Origin: Treponema parvum
GTDB lineage: Bacteria > Spirochaetota > Spirochaetia > Treponematales > Treponemataceae
DNA: 64,000 nt
Direction of reading: 5' to 3'
Assembly (NCBI RefSeq): GCF_017893965.1
Contig: NZ_CP054142.1
Coordinates: 2,232,001 to 2,296,000 of the forward strand
The notes under the pieces: generated by a model
The model's database searches: none
Seen by the model: the letters and a program-made list of their open reading frames with translations, nothing else
Told to the model about the DNA's origin: nothing
Shown: positions 42,251 to 50,617 of the stretch, one piece after another
Layout of the letters: each line of letters starts with the position of its first letter
How positions within the stretch are numbered: position 1 is the first letter of the stretch
Position numbers and translations under genes: made by a program

Positions 42251-43096
42251 TTACCGCAAATCTTCGGTTTTTATCCAATCCTGATCCGTATACGTCCTGT
42301 TTTCTCCGCACATAGCCCAAATAAACGTGTAATTTGTGGTTCCGCATCCGCTGTGTATGGACCAGGACGGGTTTATAACCGCTTCGTCATTGTGAACGAT
42401 AATATGCCTTGTTTCCTGCGGTTCACCCATAAAATGGAACACCGTTTGATTTTCAGGAACGTCAAAATAAAAATAAACTTCCATGCGTCTCTCATGCGTA
42501 TGAGCCGGCATGGTGTTCCATACCGAACCTTTTTCAAGATGCGTAAGCCCCATTGAAAGCTGGCAGGTGTCGAGAACATCGGGATGAATGTACTGATTTA
42601 TAGTTCTCTCGTTAGCGTCGTCAGCGCTGCCGGCTTTTACGTGTTTTGCCTCGCTTAAAGGAATAACTTTTACAGGATATGGAGTATGGGCCGGGGAAGA
42701 GGTCATGTAAAATTTAGCTGGAGATTTGGCGTCGTCGGAAGAAAAGGAAATGTCTTTTATTCCCGCTCCTATGTACATGGCGTCGTAATTGTTTATCTTG
42801 TACGATTTCCCGTCGGCATTAACTGTTCCGCTTCCGCCTATGTTGATTATTCCCATTTCACGCCGCTGCAAAAAAAAGTCCACCCCGAAATCTTTCATCG
42901 GATCAAAGCCGCTTTTTAAGTCGACCGTTTTTTTAACGGGCATCGCGCCCATCACAACTATGCGGTCGATATGGCTATATACAACGCTCACTTCGTCCGC
43001 TTTAAATATATTTGTTACAAGAAATTCTTTTCTGAGTTCCCGCGTGTTCATCCTTGAAAAGGGCTCTTTTCCTGTGGAATAACGTATGTCGATCAT
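42251..43096 (-). CDS. kduI: 5-keto-4-deoxyuronate isomerase
   Basis: Cupin-fold zinc isomerase (281 residues) acting on 5-keto-4-deoxyuronate, the product of unsaturated oligogalacturonide breakdown. It begins MIDIRYSTGKEPFSRMNTRELRKEF, typical of KduI. Zinc-ligand region MPAHTHERRMEVYFYF near residues 196-210 gives His-x-His and Glu; the last His lies in WSIHSGCGT. Start behind GGGAGG. First gene of the kduI-kduD pair; an ability to use host or plant polyuronates or glycosaminoglycans follows. Confidence 0.95.
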   Translation of the reverse strand: MIDIRYSTGKEPFSRMNTRELRKEFLVTNIFKADEVSVVYSHIDRIVVMGAMPVKKTVDLKSGFDPMKDFGVDFFLQRREMGIINIGGSGTVNADGKSYKINNYDAMYIGAGIKDISFSSDDAKSPAKFYMTSSPAHTPYPVKVIPLSEAKHVKAGSADDANERTINQYIHPDVLDTCQLSMGLTHLEKGSVWNTMPAHTHERRMEVYFYFDVPENQTVFHFMGEPQETRHIIVHNDEAVINPSWSIHSGCGTTNYTFIWAMCGENRTYTDQDWIKTEDLR

Positions 43097-43249
43097 TTAC
43101 AAAACCTCCCGGATTGATTTTAAGTATAGCATAAACTTCGAGATTTTCTAGTTTTAAGGCGGCCTTTTGCGATAAAATCGCAAAAACCAGGCGTTTGTCG
43201 CACAGGACGTGCACAAATACGGTAAACCGAATTCTACATTACCAATTGA

Positions 43250-44116
43250 TTATAAACTTTCCACTTCTTCCTTGGAAAGGCCTGTAGCCTGTGCAATATT
43301 TTCAATCGACAGTCCTAAACCTAGTAAATTCTTTGCCGTTTCAAGCGCTTTTTGGTGCGCACCTCTCTCTTCGCCTTCGGCAAAAGCTATCTTGCCCGCT
43401 TCTTCGCGCTGTACCGCTATGTCAGTATCATAATCATATTCAGACAATAACATGTTCATCACCTCCCGTGATTTTCGTTGCAGGTATTCTCGTAAGATGT
43501 CATTTTGTATGCATTCTTTGATTGCGTTTTCAAAGCCGTACTCTTTGTCGAGCGCAGTGTTGCGGCGCACGGCTTCTACAAACATACTGTATTCTTCCAA
43601 TGGTCTGCAAGTTGTCAAGACTTTATTTGCCTTATCCGTATTGATGTTGAGCACCTCTATCGCAAGTTCCAACGGTGAGAGTTCCGGCTTTACGATGTAG
43701 GCGTCTGAAAGCTTTAGCGTCTTGCAGACGGGATAATTTTCAGTTCCGTTGTAAAACACATAGAACTCAGGCGTGGGAATCTTTTGCAGGGCTCTGTGGT
43801 ACTTTGCTTTAGGGTCTTGAATCTGCTCGTACAGTCGCGCGACGTATTGCAAACAGCGCAGAGGCATGTTCTCGTTTATCGTCGATTGATGCTCGGCTAA
43901 TACGATAATTTTGTTATCGATCAGGCATGACACGTCGTTCGACAACTTCGTATACATAGCCTGTTCAAGTTTGAGCGGTTTCAATTCAGTAGAACTGTCG
44001 AGGTGTGTGCCGTGCAAGGCATTGTACAGAGATAAAAACCTAGCTTTAGCGTCTTTGTCGGTGCTGAACAGGTCGACAAAAACCGAATCCTTGTACCGGC
44101 GGTTGTGTTTTGCCAT
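43250..44116 (-). CDS. Rpn-family recombination-promoting nuclease/putative transposase, intact copy
   Basis: A 288-residue member of the PD-(D/E)XK Rpn group (PDDEXK_2). It begins NRRYKDSVFVDLFSTDKDAKARF; the nuclease core is NDVSCLIDNKIIVLAEHQSTINENMPLR, with the catalytic Asp and the E-x-Q form of the last motif. A helical region follows (LREYLQRKSREVMNMLLSEYDYDTDIAVQREE) and the end is a conserved IENIAQATGLSKEEVESL, a helix-turn-helix-like tail. The start at 44116 follows GGAGGA. No terminal inverted repeats or target duplication are visible, so it may not be a transposon itself. It serves as the reference for the split copy at 33080-34114. Confidence 0.85.
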   Translation of the reverse strand: MAKHNRRYKDSVFVDLFSTDKDAKARFLSLYNALHGTHLDSSTELKPLKLEQAMYTKLSNDVSCLIDNKIIVLAEHQSTINENMPLRCLQYVARLYEQIQDPKAKYHRALQKIPTPEFYVFYNGTENYPVCKTLKLSDAYIVKPELSPLELAIEVLNINTDKANKVLTTCRPLEEYSMFVEAVRRNTALDKEYGFENAIKECIQNDILREYLQRKSREVMNMLLSEYDYDTDIAVQREEAGKIAFAEGEERGAHQKALETAKNLLGLGLSIENIAQATGLSKEEVESL

Positions 44117-44147
44117 ACTTCCTCCAATCCTGCGCACAAACCCGTCT

Positions 44148-44762
44148 TTATAAGAGCACAGCCCGTTCAATTTCTTTCGCTTTGTCAGATCCGCATAAAG
44201 CGCTTACCATTTCAACGGCAAAATATCCGGCCGTTCCGGGGCCTCGTCCCGTCAAAACATTCCCGTCGCGCACAAACGGAACGTTCTTTACGAGGACGCT
44301 GCCTGCCGTAATTTCGGGATACGAGCTGCCGCAGTATTCGGAAAGCTGAGTTTCCATTCCGGGATAGCATGTAAAACGCTTGCCTGAAAGAACGCCGAGT
44401 TTGGCAAGCACGACTACGGGCGCCGCGCATATGGCCGCAACAAGCTTTTCTTTCATAAACATCCTGCGTATAAAATCGCAAGCGCCCGCGTCAAGCCCTA
44501 CGTTCGCGGCGCCCGGCATTCCTCCGGGAATGAAAACCGCATCCGGCAAGGCTTCGCCGTTCTTGGCGAGCCAATCGGAAAACAAAACATCCGCAGAAAT
44601 TTCAACCTTGTGCGAACCGAAAATCCTTTTACCTGCGCTTTCACCGTGTGCGGGAAGTGCGGCCGTAACAACTTCGACGCCCGCCCTGCGTAAATAGTCG
44701 ACGGGAGTCACCGCTTCCGTTTCTTCAAAACCGGGAGCTAAAAAAACAATCACTTTTTTCAT
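44148..44762 (-). CDS. DJ-1/PfpI family protein
   Basis: A 204-residue DJ-1 superfamily protein (YajL/ThiJ group). The N-terminus VIVFLAPGFEETEAVTPVDYLRRAG holds the conserved Glu; the nucleophilic elbow is VAAICAAPVVVLAKLG with the active Cys near residue 112; a His in the neighbouring FVRDGNVLTGRGPGTAG region follows. Proposed roles in the family include glyoxal or protein-damage repair and redox protection, and none can be fixed here. The start has no Shine-Dalgarno; a perfect TATAAT ends 6 bases upstream. It is 31 bases downstream of the Rpn gene end on the same strand reading order but with its own promoter. Confidence 0.88.
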   Translation of the reverse strand: MKKVIVFLAPGFEETEAVTPVDYLRRAGVEVVTAALPAHGESAGKRIFGSHKVEISADVLFSDWLAKNGEALPDAVFIPGGMPGAANVGLDAGACDFIRRMFMKEKLVAAICAAPVVVLAKLGVLSGKRFTCYPGMETQLSEYCGSSYPEITAGSVLVKNVPFVRDGNVLTGRGPGTAGYFAVEMVSALCGSDKAKEIERAVLL

Positions 44763-44768
44763 AGCGCT

Positions 44769-44774
44769 ATTATA
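44769..44774 (-). promoter_or_regulatory. -10 box for the DJ-1 gene, leaderless type
   Basis: Minus strand TATAAT at 44774-44769 followed by AGCGCT and the ATG at 44762. The -35 region is weak. No Shine-Dalgarno. A start about 7 bases after the -10 would place the first nucleotide on the A of ATG. Confidence 0.45.
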
Positions 44775-44841
44775 TACCGTTTACGCCAAAAATTTCCATA
44801 TTTTTAAAACTTGAAATTCTATCAAATAATAAAAAAGGCTG

Positions 44842-44861
44842 CACTCCCGGCAGCGCCTGCC
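44842..44861 (+). repeat. dispersed GC-rich repeat, copy 2
   Basis: CACTCCCGGCAGCGCCTGCC, one base different from the copies at 17610-17630 (minus) and 63252-63272 (plus); preceded by the same A-run and GGCT. Confidence 0.55.
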
Positions 44862-44937
44862 GTTGCGCAGGGAACTTCGCACTTTGCACCCTGCCGCGTG
44901 CCGCAGCTGAAAAGCAGACGCACATGTCACACACTGA

Positions 44938-44965
44938 TTGAAAATTAATATCTTTAAGTATAGAA
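44938..44965 (+). promoter_or_regulatory. promoter for the REC-STAS-REC regulator, leaderless type
   Basis: TTGAAA at 44938-44943, 16-base spacer, TATAGA at 44960-44965 (or TAGAAT at 44962-44967 with an 18-base spacer), then 5-7 bases to the ATG at 44973. No Shine-Dalgarno. Confidence 0.5.
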
Positions 44966-44972
44966 TATTTTT

Positions 44973-46217
44973 ATGAAGCAGGTTCTTATAATAGACGCGT
45001 CTCCCATGTTCCGCGAATTTTTGACCGATAAATTATCGGCCGAAAAAATAGCCGTTGAAGTTTCACAGGGAGAACGCGACGCTTTTATCAAGATGATTTC
45101 AATTCTTCCCGACCTTGTAGTCATCGACATCAAAACTACTTCAGCTCACTTGGCGGAATTTCTTTTTAAAAAGCAAAACGATCCCAATGCAAAATCCATT
45201 CCCATAATAATTTCAGGCCCCACCATAGAGCACGAAAAACTCGCCCAGTTCATACAGTACGGCGTTATAAAATATTTTACCAAACCCATAAAATTTGACA
45301 TTTTCTTTGAAACGATCGGCCGCGTCCTCAAAGAGCCTTTTTCAATCGACATGACGCCGTGCATTCTGGATCTGCATTTAAACAACAATATTATCTTTGT
45401 GGAAATTTCCGAAGGCCTTAACAGAGAAAAACTTTCGCTTTTAAAATACAAAATTTCCGAAATGATCGATGCGAACGATCTTAACGCGCCTAAAATTGTC
45501 GTAATGCTTACAAACCTAACTTTAAGCTTTGTAGACGTTACAAATCTTGAACTTTTGTTTTCAAGCGTTATCGGCGATGAGAGGATCAAAAAGAAGAACA
45601 TAAAGATTCTTTCTCTGGATCCTATCATAAAAGAATTAATAAATGGTCATCCGGAATATGACGGCATTGAAGTTGTAAACAATTTATCGATCGTTTTAAA
45701 TTCCCTGGTCGAGTCCCCGACGCTGTCTAATACGCCCGAACTTATAACCGATAAAATTCTGTCCGCAGACAGAAACGTTGCAAGCGGTTCCGTCGAAATG
45801 CGTTTTTTATCGGACTCAGGGGATGCCGCCAAAGGCGAATCTACCGGAAACATGATTAACATCGCCGTAATCGACAACGGTTCCGTTACTCGTCAAATAT
45901 TAAAAAACGCTTTATTCGGCATAGGAGCAAACTGTTCTTTGTTCGCTACAGGCGAGGAATTTCTTAAGACTCTGCCAAACACAAAGTATAACCTTATAAT
46001 CCTTGACGTTTTTATAAACGGCGGGCTCGGTTTTGAAATTCTCCGCGAACTTAAAAAAAATCCCAAATCGCCTCCGGTCATTGTATACTCTCAGGTGGTT
46101 CAGCCTTCAACCATAATCCAAGTTCTCTCACTGGGAGCGAAAACGTTTATGGCCAAACCCCAAAAACCCGAAGTCATAGCAAAAAAGGCTGTGGACGTTC
46201 TAAATGGAAAATCTTGA
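44973..46217 (+). CDS. double response regulator with a central STAS-like domain
   Basis: A 414-residue cytoplasmic signalling protein. Receiver 1 (1-125) has the acidic pocket near Asp8, the phospho-acceptor Asp52 (LVVIDIKTT) and FTKPIK with the conserved Lys. The centre (about 128-245: ILDLHLNNNIIFVEISEG, IVVMLTNLTLSFVDVTNLELLF) reads like a STAS/anti-anti-sigma fold, whose usual phosphorylated Asp-Ser is here Asp-Val-Thr. Receiver 2 (about 297-412) has IAVIDNGSVTRQ, IILDVFING and FMAKPQKPE. It lacks any DNA-binding domain, so output is by protein contact. Its end overlaps the hybrid kinase gene by 14 bases; the two form one phosphorelay unit. Confidence 0.75.
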   Translation: MKQVLIIDASPMFREFLTDKLSAEKIAVEVSQGERDAFIKMISILPDLVVIDIKTTSAHLAEFLFKKQNDPNAKSIPIIISGPTIEHEKLAQFIQYGVIKYFTKPIKFDIFFETIGRVLKEPFSIDMTPCILDLHLNNNIIFVEISEGLNREKLSLLKYKISEMIDANDLNAPKIVVMLTNLTLSFVDVTNLELLFSSVIGDERIKKKNIKILSLDPIIKELINGHPEYDGIEVVNNLSIVLNSLVESPTLSNTPELITDKILSADRNVASGSVEMRFLSDSGDAAKGESTGNMINIAVIDNGSVTRQILKNALFGIGANCSLFATGEEFLKTLPNTKYNLIILDVFINGGLGFEILRELKKNPKSPPVIVYSQVVQPSTIIQVLSLGAKTFMAKPQKPEVIAKKAVDVLNGKS

Positions 46218-47814
46218 TCCGAAACAGGAATTCGACGGCGGCATCATTGCAAATACGCTGCATGAAATACGGACTCCTATCCAAACCATCATAGGAACCT
46301 TGGAGCTGTTGTCCGAAACTTCTTTAAACGAAGAGCAGGTTGAATACATACATCAGATACAGTTCGGGGCTGACATTCTTCTTTCAATGGCGGACGACGT
46401 ACTCGATCTTTCAAAAATTCGTTCGGGGAATTTTAAACTTGAAAGCATAAGTTACAACGTTCACTCTCTTGTAGAGCACGTTACGGATCTTGTATGCATT
46501 GAAGCCTTTAATAAAGGGCTCGAAGTCGTAACGGATATAGCCGAAGACGTTCCTGTCACGGTAATAGGCGACCCTACCCGCGTTCAGCAAATTTTGCTAA
46601 ACCTTTTGAAAAACGCTGTGAAATTTACAGGGGAAGGCCATGTTCTCTGCCGGCTTTCGGTCTTAAAACAAAACCTCATGTTTGAAGTGTTCGATACGGG
46701 GATGGGCATCACGAAGGAAGCAAGGAAAAAACTTTTTACATCGTTTTTTCAAGCGGACGCTTCCATAGCGCGTAAATACGGAGGAACTGGGCTGGGGCTT
46801 AGCATATGCAAAACTCTTGTCGCCGCCATGAACGGCACCATAGGGGTTTCAAAAAACAAACCTAAAGGTACAAGGTTTTGGTTTTCGATTCCTCTTAAAC
46901 TGCCGCACGCGCGAAAGGCAAAACACAGGGCGGCCATTAAAGACAGCCGTACAAAAATCCTCATCGTAGACAACAATAAAACGGCCTGCAAGAGTATTTT
47001 AAACAAAATAGTGCAATGCGGATTCAGCGCGGAAAATATCTTTACGGTAAATTCGGGCAAAAGCGCTCTGTCTGCGCTGAAAAAAGCAGTTAAAGAAAAA
47101 AAGCCGTTTTCCATCGCCCTTATAGATATGATCATGCCTAAAATGGACGGATGGTATCTTGCTTCCGAAATCCGCACGAGGAACCTGTGCCTGAACACAA
47201 AGCTATATATGCTCTCTCCCGAGGGGCAAATGGGCGGCGAAGCTAAGATGAAGTTGCTTAACTGGTTTAACGGATATCTGTACAAACCAGTTAAGCAAGC
47301 CAAATTATATCAAATCTTACAGGACGCGGTGGGTTTTCACCGCAGTGCGGAAGCGCAAAAAGAATCGGATATAAATTCCGGAGAAAGGCAGGAAATTCAG
47401 GAACAGGTAGCTCACGGCCTTTCGGTTCTTGTAGTAGAAGATCATCCTGTAAACAGAAAACTCATTTCAACCTTTTTGCAAAAACTCGGCGTAGAAGTGC
47501 TGGAAGCATCCGACGGAAGCGAAGCCGTCGAAATGATAAAACAAAATCCTGAAACCGACATGGTTTTTATGGATATTCTTATGGCAAACAAAAACGGCAT
47601 CGAAGCTACCGATGAGATTCGCGCCATGGACTACAGGGGAATAGTTATCGCCTGCACGGCAAACAATGATTTTGCTTCGGTTGACGAATATGAAAAACAC
47701 GGAATAAACGACACTCTTATAAAGCCATTTAAAAGCTCCGACATAAAAAAAATGCTTCTTAAATGGCAGGATTTTCGTATTTTACCGGCGGAACCGATCC
47801 CTGAAGACGCCTGA
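46204..47814 (+). CDS. sensorless hybrid histidine kinase with two receiver domains
   Basis: A 536-residue soluble kinase that starts almost directly at the dimerisation helix: the phospho-acceptor is His20 in NTLHEIRTPIQTI. The ATPase domain has NLLKNAVKFT (N box), DTGMGIT (G1) and RKYGGTGLGLSI (G2). Receiver 1 (about 250-365) has ILIVDNNKT and LIDMIMPKMDGW. Receiver 2 (about 406-520) has VLVVEDHPVNRK, FMDILMANKNG and LIKPFK. There is no transmembrane segment, PAS or GAF domain, so the signal must come through a partner, most simply the REC-STAS-REC protein encoded just upstream. No histidine phosphotransfer domain is present in either protein. Confidence 0.9.
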   Translation: MENLDPKQEFDGGIIANTLHEIRTPIQTIIGTLELLSETSLNEEQVEYIHQIQFGADILLSMADDVLDLSKIRSGNFKLESISYNVHSLVEHVTDLVCIEAFNKGLEVVTDIAEDVPVTVIGDPTRVQQILLNLLKNAVKFTGEGHVLCRLSVLKQNLMFEVFDTGMGITKEARKKLFTSFFQADASIARKYGGTGLGLSICKTLVAAMNGTIGVSKNKPKGTRFWFSIPLKLPHARKAKHRAAIKDSRTKILIVDNNKTACKSILNKIVQCGFSAENIFTVNSGKSALSALKKAVKEKKPFSIALIDMIMPKMDGWYLASEIRTRNLCLNTKLYMLSPEGQMGGEAKMKLLNWFNGYLYKPVKQAKLYQILQDAVGFHRSAEAQKESDINSGERQEIQEQVAHGLSVLVVEDHPVNRKLISTFLQKLGVEVLEASDGSEAVEMIKQNPETDMVFMDILMANKNGIEATDEIRAMDYRGIVIACTANNDFASVDEYEKHGINDTLIKPFKSSDIKKMLLKWQDFRILPAEPIPEDA

Positions 47815-47993
47815 TCTGAACAAGCGTAAAACGGCTGCGTCCGATGCTCTCGGAGCGGATTGCAGAGCGCTGCAAGGTTACCCCTCGCCGGTACATCGGC
47901 GTTGCGCGATAGACTTTGCGCTTTGCGCTCGCTGCAAGATGCGGCGGTATTTACCAGGCATATTCTGCGGAAACTTTATTACAAGGAAAAATT

Positions 47994-48839
47994 ATGTCGA
48001 ATATGATAACGGACTATCACATACACTCTACTTTTTGCGACGGCAAAGACAGCCCCGCTTCCATGGCGGAATCGGCGTTTAGAAAGGGCGTTTCCATACT
48101 CGGCTTTTCAAGTCACGGAATGTATCCCTTTTCTTCACCATGGCACATTCCGTCAAAAAACTACGCCGCCTACTGTAATGAGATCCGGCGGCTGAAAGCC
48201 GAATACGAAGGAAGAATGGACGTGCTTTTATCGTTCGAAGCGGAATACATAAGCGGCATTTGTACTCCTTCGATGGAATCTTATAAATTATTCAAGCCCG
48301 ATTACCTTATAGGAGCGGTGCATTTCGTGCAGACACAAGAAGGAATTTTTGCCGTCGATGATTCTGCGGAAAACGTAAAAACCGGCATTGAAAAGCATTT
48401 TAAAGGAAACGGAAAAGCCGCCGTCTGCGAATATTTTTCTCTGCAAAGAGAAATGCTTCGAAAAGGCGATTTTACTGTCTGGGCGCATCCCGATCTTGTT
48501 CGCAAACGCAATTCGGTTTTAAATTTTTTCAGCGAAGAAGAATCTTGGTACAAAGACGAGCTGTATGCCACGGCAGAGGAAGCAAAAAAAGCAGGCATTA
48601 TTGCAGAAATAAACACCGGGGCGATTTCCAGAGGAGCGATGGACGACGTATACCCTTCTTCGCAATTCCTTTCAATTCTGCATGATCACAGGGTTCCGAT
48701 AACATTTTCGTCGGATTCACATGAAAAAGACACAATAGCGTTCGCTTTTGACAGAGCCGAAAAGGCTGCAAAAAAAGCGGGCTATACCGAAGTCATATAC
48801 ATAGACAGGGACAAAAAGATTAAAAGCCGATCCATTTAG
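47994..48839 (+). CDS. PHP-family histidinol-phosphatase-like phosphoesterase
   Basis: A 281-residue PHP-fold metal phosphoesterase, HisK (histidinol phosphatase) type. The metal-binding residues are visible in order: TDYHIHSTFCDGK, SILGFSSHGM, FEAEYI, LIGAVHFV, VWAHPDLVRK and FSSDSHEKD. The start at 47994 has AAGGA and gives the motif at the very N-terminus, as in the family. No histidine biosynthesis genes are nearby, so another phosphoester substrate is possible. Its stop is 1 base from that of the convergent DksA-like gene. Confidence 0.85.
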   Translation: MSNMITDYHIHSTFCDGKDSPASMAESAFRKGVSILGFSSHGMYPFSSPWHIPSKNYAAYCNEIRRLKAEYEGRMDVLLSFEAEYISGICTPSMESYKLFKPDYLIGAVHFVQTQEGIFAVDDSAENVKTGIEKHFKGNGKAAVCEYFSLQREMLRKGDFTVWAHPDLVRKRNSVLNFFSEEESWYKDELYATAEEAKKAGIIAEINTGAISRGAMDDVYPSSQFLSILHDHRVPITFSSDSHEKDTIAFAFDRAEKAAKKAGYTEVIYIDRDKKIKSRSI

Positions 48840-48840
48840 C

Positions 48841-49197
48841 TTAGCGGTTTTGCAATTCGGATTTAGTTTGGCAATCTATACAAAAGCAGGCGGAAGGCAG
48901 CGCCCGTAAACGCTGCTCGGGAATTTCTTTATGGCACATAAGGCAGTGTCCGTAAGTTCCCCTTGAAATGCGGTCCAGCGACTGATTTATCATCTGAAGA
49001 CGCTCGGAATCCTGCGCACTTAAAGAATCCAAAAGAGTTCTGTCGACGACATCGGAAGCTATGTCAACGACGTCTCCCGACTCAACCGTTGTCAAAAGTT
49101 TTTCAAAATCATTGTCCTTTTCAGCAAGGGCATCAAGTATTTTATTTCGTTGTGCGATCAATACATTTTTCATCTCTGCAACAAACTTTTCGTTCAT
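48841..49197 (-). CDS. DksA/TraR-type C4 zinc-finger protein
   Basis: A 118-residue RNA-polymerase-binding regulator type. A helical coiled region (NEKFVAEMKNVLIAQRNKILDAL) carries acidic residues near its tip (AEKDNDFEKL, VESGDVVDIASDV). The C-terminal zinc finger is CLMCHKEIPEQRLRALPSACFCIDC with four Cys ligands. It is shorter than E. coli DksA (151), nearer to the TraR class, so ppGpp response is uncertain. The start at 49197 is set by GGAG. It diverges from infA; dksA-like, infA and a dnaJ-like gene together resemble the order known from Treponema pallidum, as I recall. Confidence 0.88.
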   Translation of the reverse strand: MNEKFVAEMKNVLIAQRNKILDALAEKDNDFEKLLTTVESGDVVDIASDVVDRTLLDSLSAQDSERLQMINQSLDRISRGTYGHCLMCHKEIPEQRLRALPSACFCIDCQTKSELQNR

Positions 49198-49247
49198 CGT
49201 TATCTCCATGTTGACATACTTGCCGGTTTTGTAGATACTGAAAGAAT

Positions 49248-49276
49248 ACCGATTGCAATCTACACAGGCAATCGGT
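49248..49276. other. inverted repeat in the dksA-like/infA intergenic region
   Basis: ACCGATTGC/GCAATCGGT with an 11-base loop, about 50 bases from the dksA-like start. Could be an operator or leader hairpin. The 49198-49419 interval shows no gene and I could not place the infA promoter with confidence. Confidence 0.4.
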
Positions 49277-49419
49277 CATGATATCCCCGTTCCGAATATT
49301 TTGAACGGAGACGCAGCCGGATCTCAGGATCCAACCGGCGTGTAATAATATACACGTATTTATCCTAAACGGCAACTTAATTTTACCGTTATTTTGATTT
49401 TTATTGCGGAGGAGGAATC

Positions 49420-49638
49420 GTGGCAAAAGAGGAAGCGATTGAAGTCGAGGGCGTCGTAAAAGAAGCGCTGCCCAATACTATGTTTCGTGTAGAATTGCAG
49501 AACGGACATATCATCATGGCTCACCTGTCCGGCAAGATGAGAAAGCATTACATAAGAATTGTTCCCGGCGACAGTGTAAAAGTCGCTCTTTCTCCGTATG
49601 ATTTAAACCGCGGAAGGATAATATTCAGACAGCGGTAA
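49420..49638 (+). CDS. infA: translation initiation factor IF-1
   Basis: A 72-residue OB-fold protein that blocks the ribosomal A site during initiation. The sequence [59 protein letters not shown] is canonical and full length. It uses a GTG start at 49420 with GGAGGAGG just upstream, a very strong site. It is monocistronic by position; the next gene is on the opposite strand. Confidence 0.97.
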   Translation: MAKEEAIEVEGVVKEALPNTMFRVELQNGHIIMAHLSGKMRKHYIRIVPGDSVKVALSPYDLNRGRIIFRQR

Positions 49639-49821
49639 AGCATTTTTCGGATAACAAGACGGCCCCGTTTCGGCGGCTGAAGTTAAATCCGTGGTTCCTG
49701 TGATTTTAAAAGAAAGTCAATTTGTTTTAGGTTGCTCGGCGGCAGGCAGCCTTTGTTGTTTTAAACCGCCTATCGGGAGCCTCTAAAAGCCGCAGTTTTT
49801 GGAGGTTGTTTTGAAAATGCC

Positions 49822-50418
49822 CTATTCTTTATTCTGTGAAAAAAGACATTTAACCGCGACAAGGGCGCCTTTTATTCCGTTTACAATTGCCGCAACGCAT
49901 AAAACGGGAACAAATAATCCTATAGGAATAATCCATAAAAATCCGAACGAATATGGAAGAAATATTATTCCGAGCGAAATCATAAGCAGCCTTTTTATGA
50001 GCATTAACAGCGCGTCGCTTTTTGAAAGATTTTGCGGAGGTTCCTGCCTGCCCCATGAAAAAGAGTGCCAGTACGTATTCCCTTCGGAATTTTGTTCGGA
50101 CGAGTTTTGCACATTTGTAAACCATTCCCAAAACGCATCCGCATTATCAAATCGAGCGGCATTGCCGTATCTTTGATTTGCAAACGGATCTCTATACGAA
50201 GACGTTTCGGCGGAACCGTACATATCGTATTGGGAGCGTTTGGCTTCGTCGCCCAGCACGGAATAAGCGGCGTTTATGTTTTTAAATCTTTCTTCGGCCG
50301 CGGCGTCGCCGGGATTTCTATCAGGATGATATTTAAACGCGAGTTCCCTGTATGCCTTTTTTATTTCATCGGCCGAGGCCGTTTTGGAAACACCGAGTTC
50401 CGTGTACAGATCCTTCAA
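49822..50418 (-). CDS. membrane-anchored J-domain protein
   Basis: A 198-residue protein. Residues 1-65 are a J domain with the essential HPD at 31-33 ([12 protein letters not shown]), which stimulates DnaK ATPase. It lacks the zinc-finger and substrate domains of DnaJ. A Trp/Asn-rich linker follows, then two hydrophobic stretches near residues 140-185 ([36 protein letters not shown]). It may recruit DnaK to a membrane site. The start is TTG at 50418, supported by AAGGAAGG at the edge of hairpin element copy E5, which forms its leader. Confidence 0.85.
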   Translation of the reverse strand: MKDLYTELGVSKTASADEIKKAYRELAFKYHPDRNPGDAAAEERFKNINAAYSVLGDEAKRSQYDMYGSAETSSYRDPFANQRYGNAARFDNADAFWEWFTNVQNSSEQNSEGNTYWHSFSWGRQEPPQNLSKSDALLMLIKRLLMISLGIIFLPYSFGFLWIIPIGLFVPVLCVAAIVNGIKGALVAVKCLFSQNKE

Positions 50419-50432
50419 ATTAAACCTTCCTT

Positions 50433-50571
50433 AAAAAACGACATGTGAGGAAATTTCAATTTCCGAGAATGGCGTTTTCGTGCGCATCTTGCGCACAGTT
50501 AATAAGCGACGTTTGCCGAAAGGCAAACTCGAAATTAAAAGACGCCGCGATATTTTAGCGGCGGCTTTTAA
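50433..50571 (-). repeat. four-hairpin element, copy E5
   Basis: Hairpin 1: AAAACG/CGTTTT with inner GGAAATT/AATTTCC (50435-50478). Hairpin 2: GTGCGC/GCGCAC (50480-50496). Hairpin 3: GTTTGCC/GGCAAAC with a GAAA tetraloop (50511-50528). Hairpin 4: TTAAAAG..GCCGC with GCGGC..CTTTTAA (50535-50571). Flanked by exact direct repeats TTAAACCTTCCTT at 50420-50432 and 50568-50580. On the minus strand it runs 4-3-2-1 into the AAGGAAGG site and TTG start of the J-domain gene. Confidence 0.8.
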
Positions 50572-50617
50572 ACCTTCCTTTAAAATTTACCGCAAAGGCG
50601 AAAAGCTGCCGCGCCGT

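Noticed and set aside
43097..44147. Insertion sequence around the intact Rpn gene
   Set aside because: No terminal inverted repeats or target duplication could be found; the gene may spread by recombination rather than as an IS.
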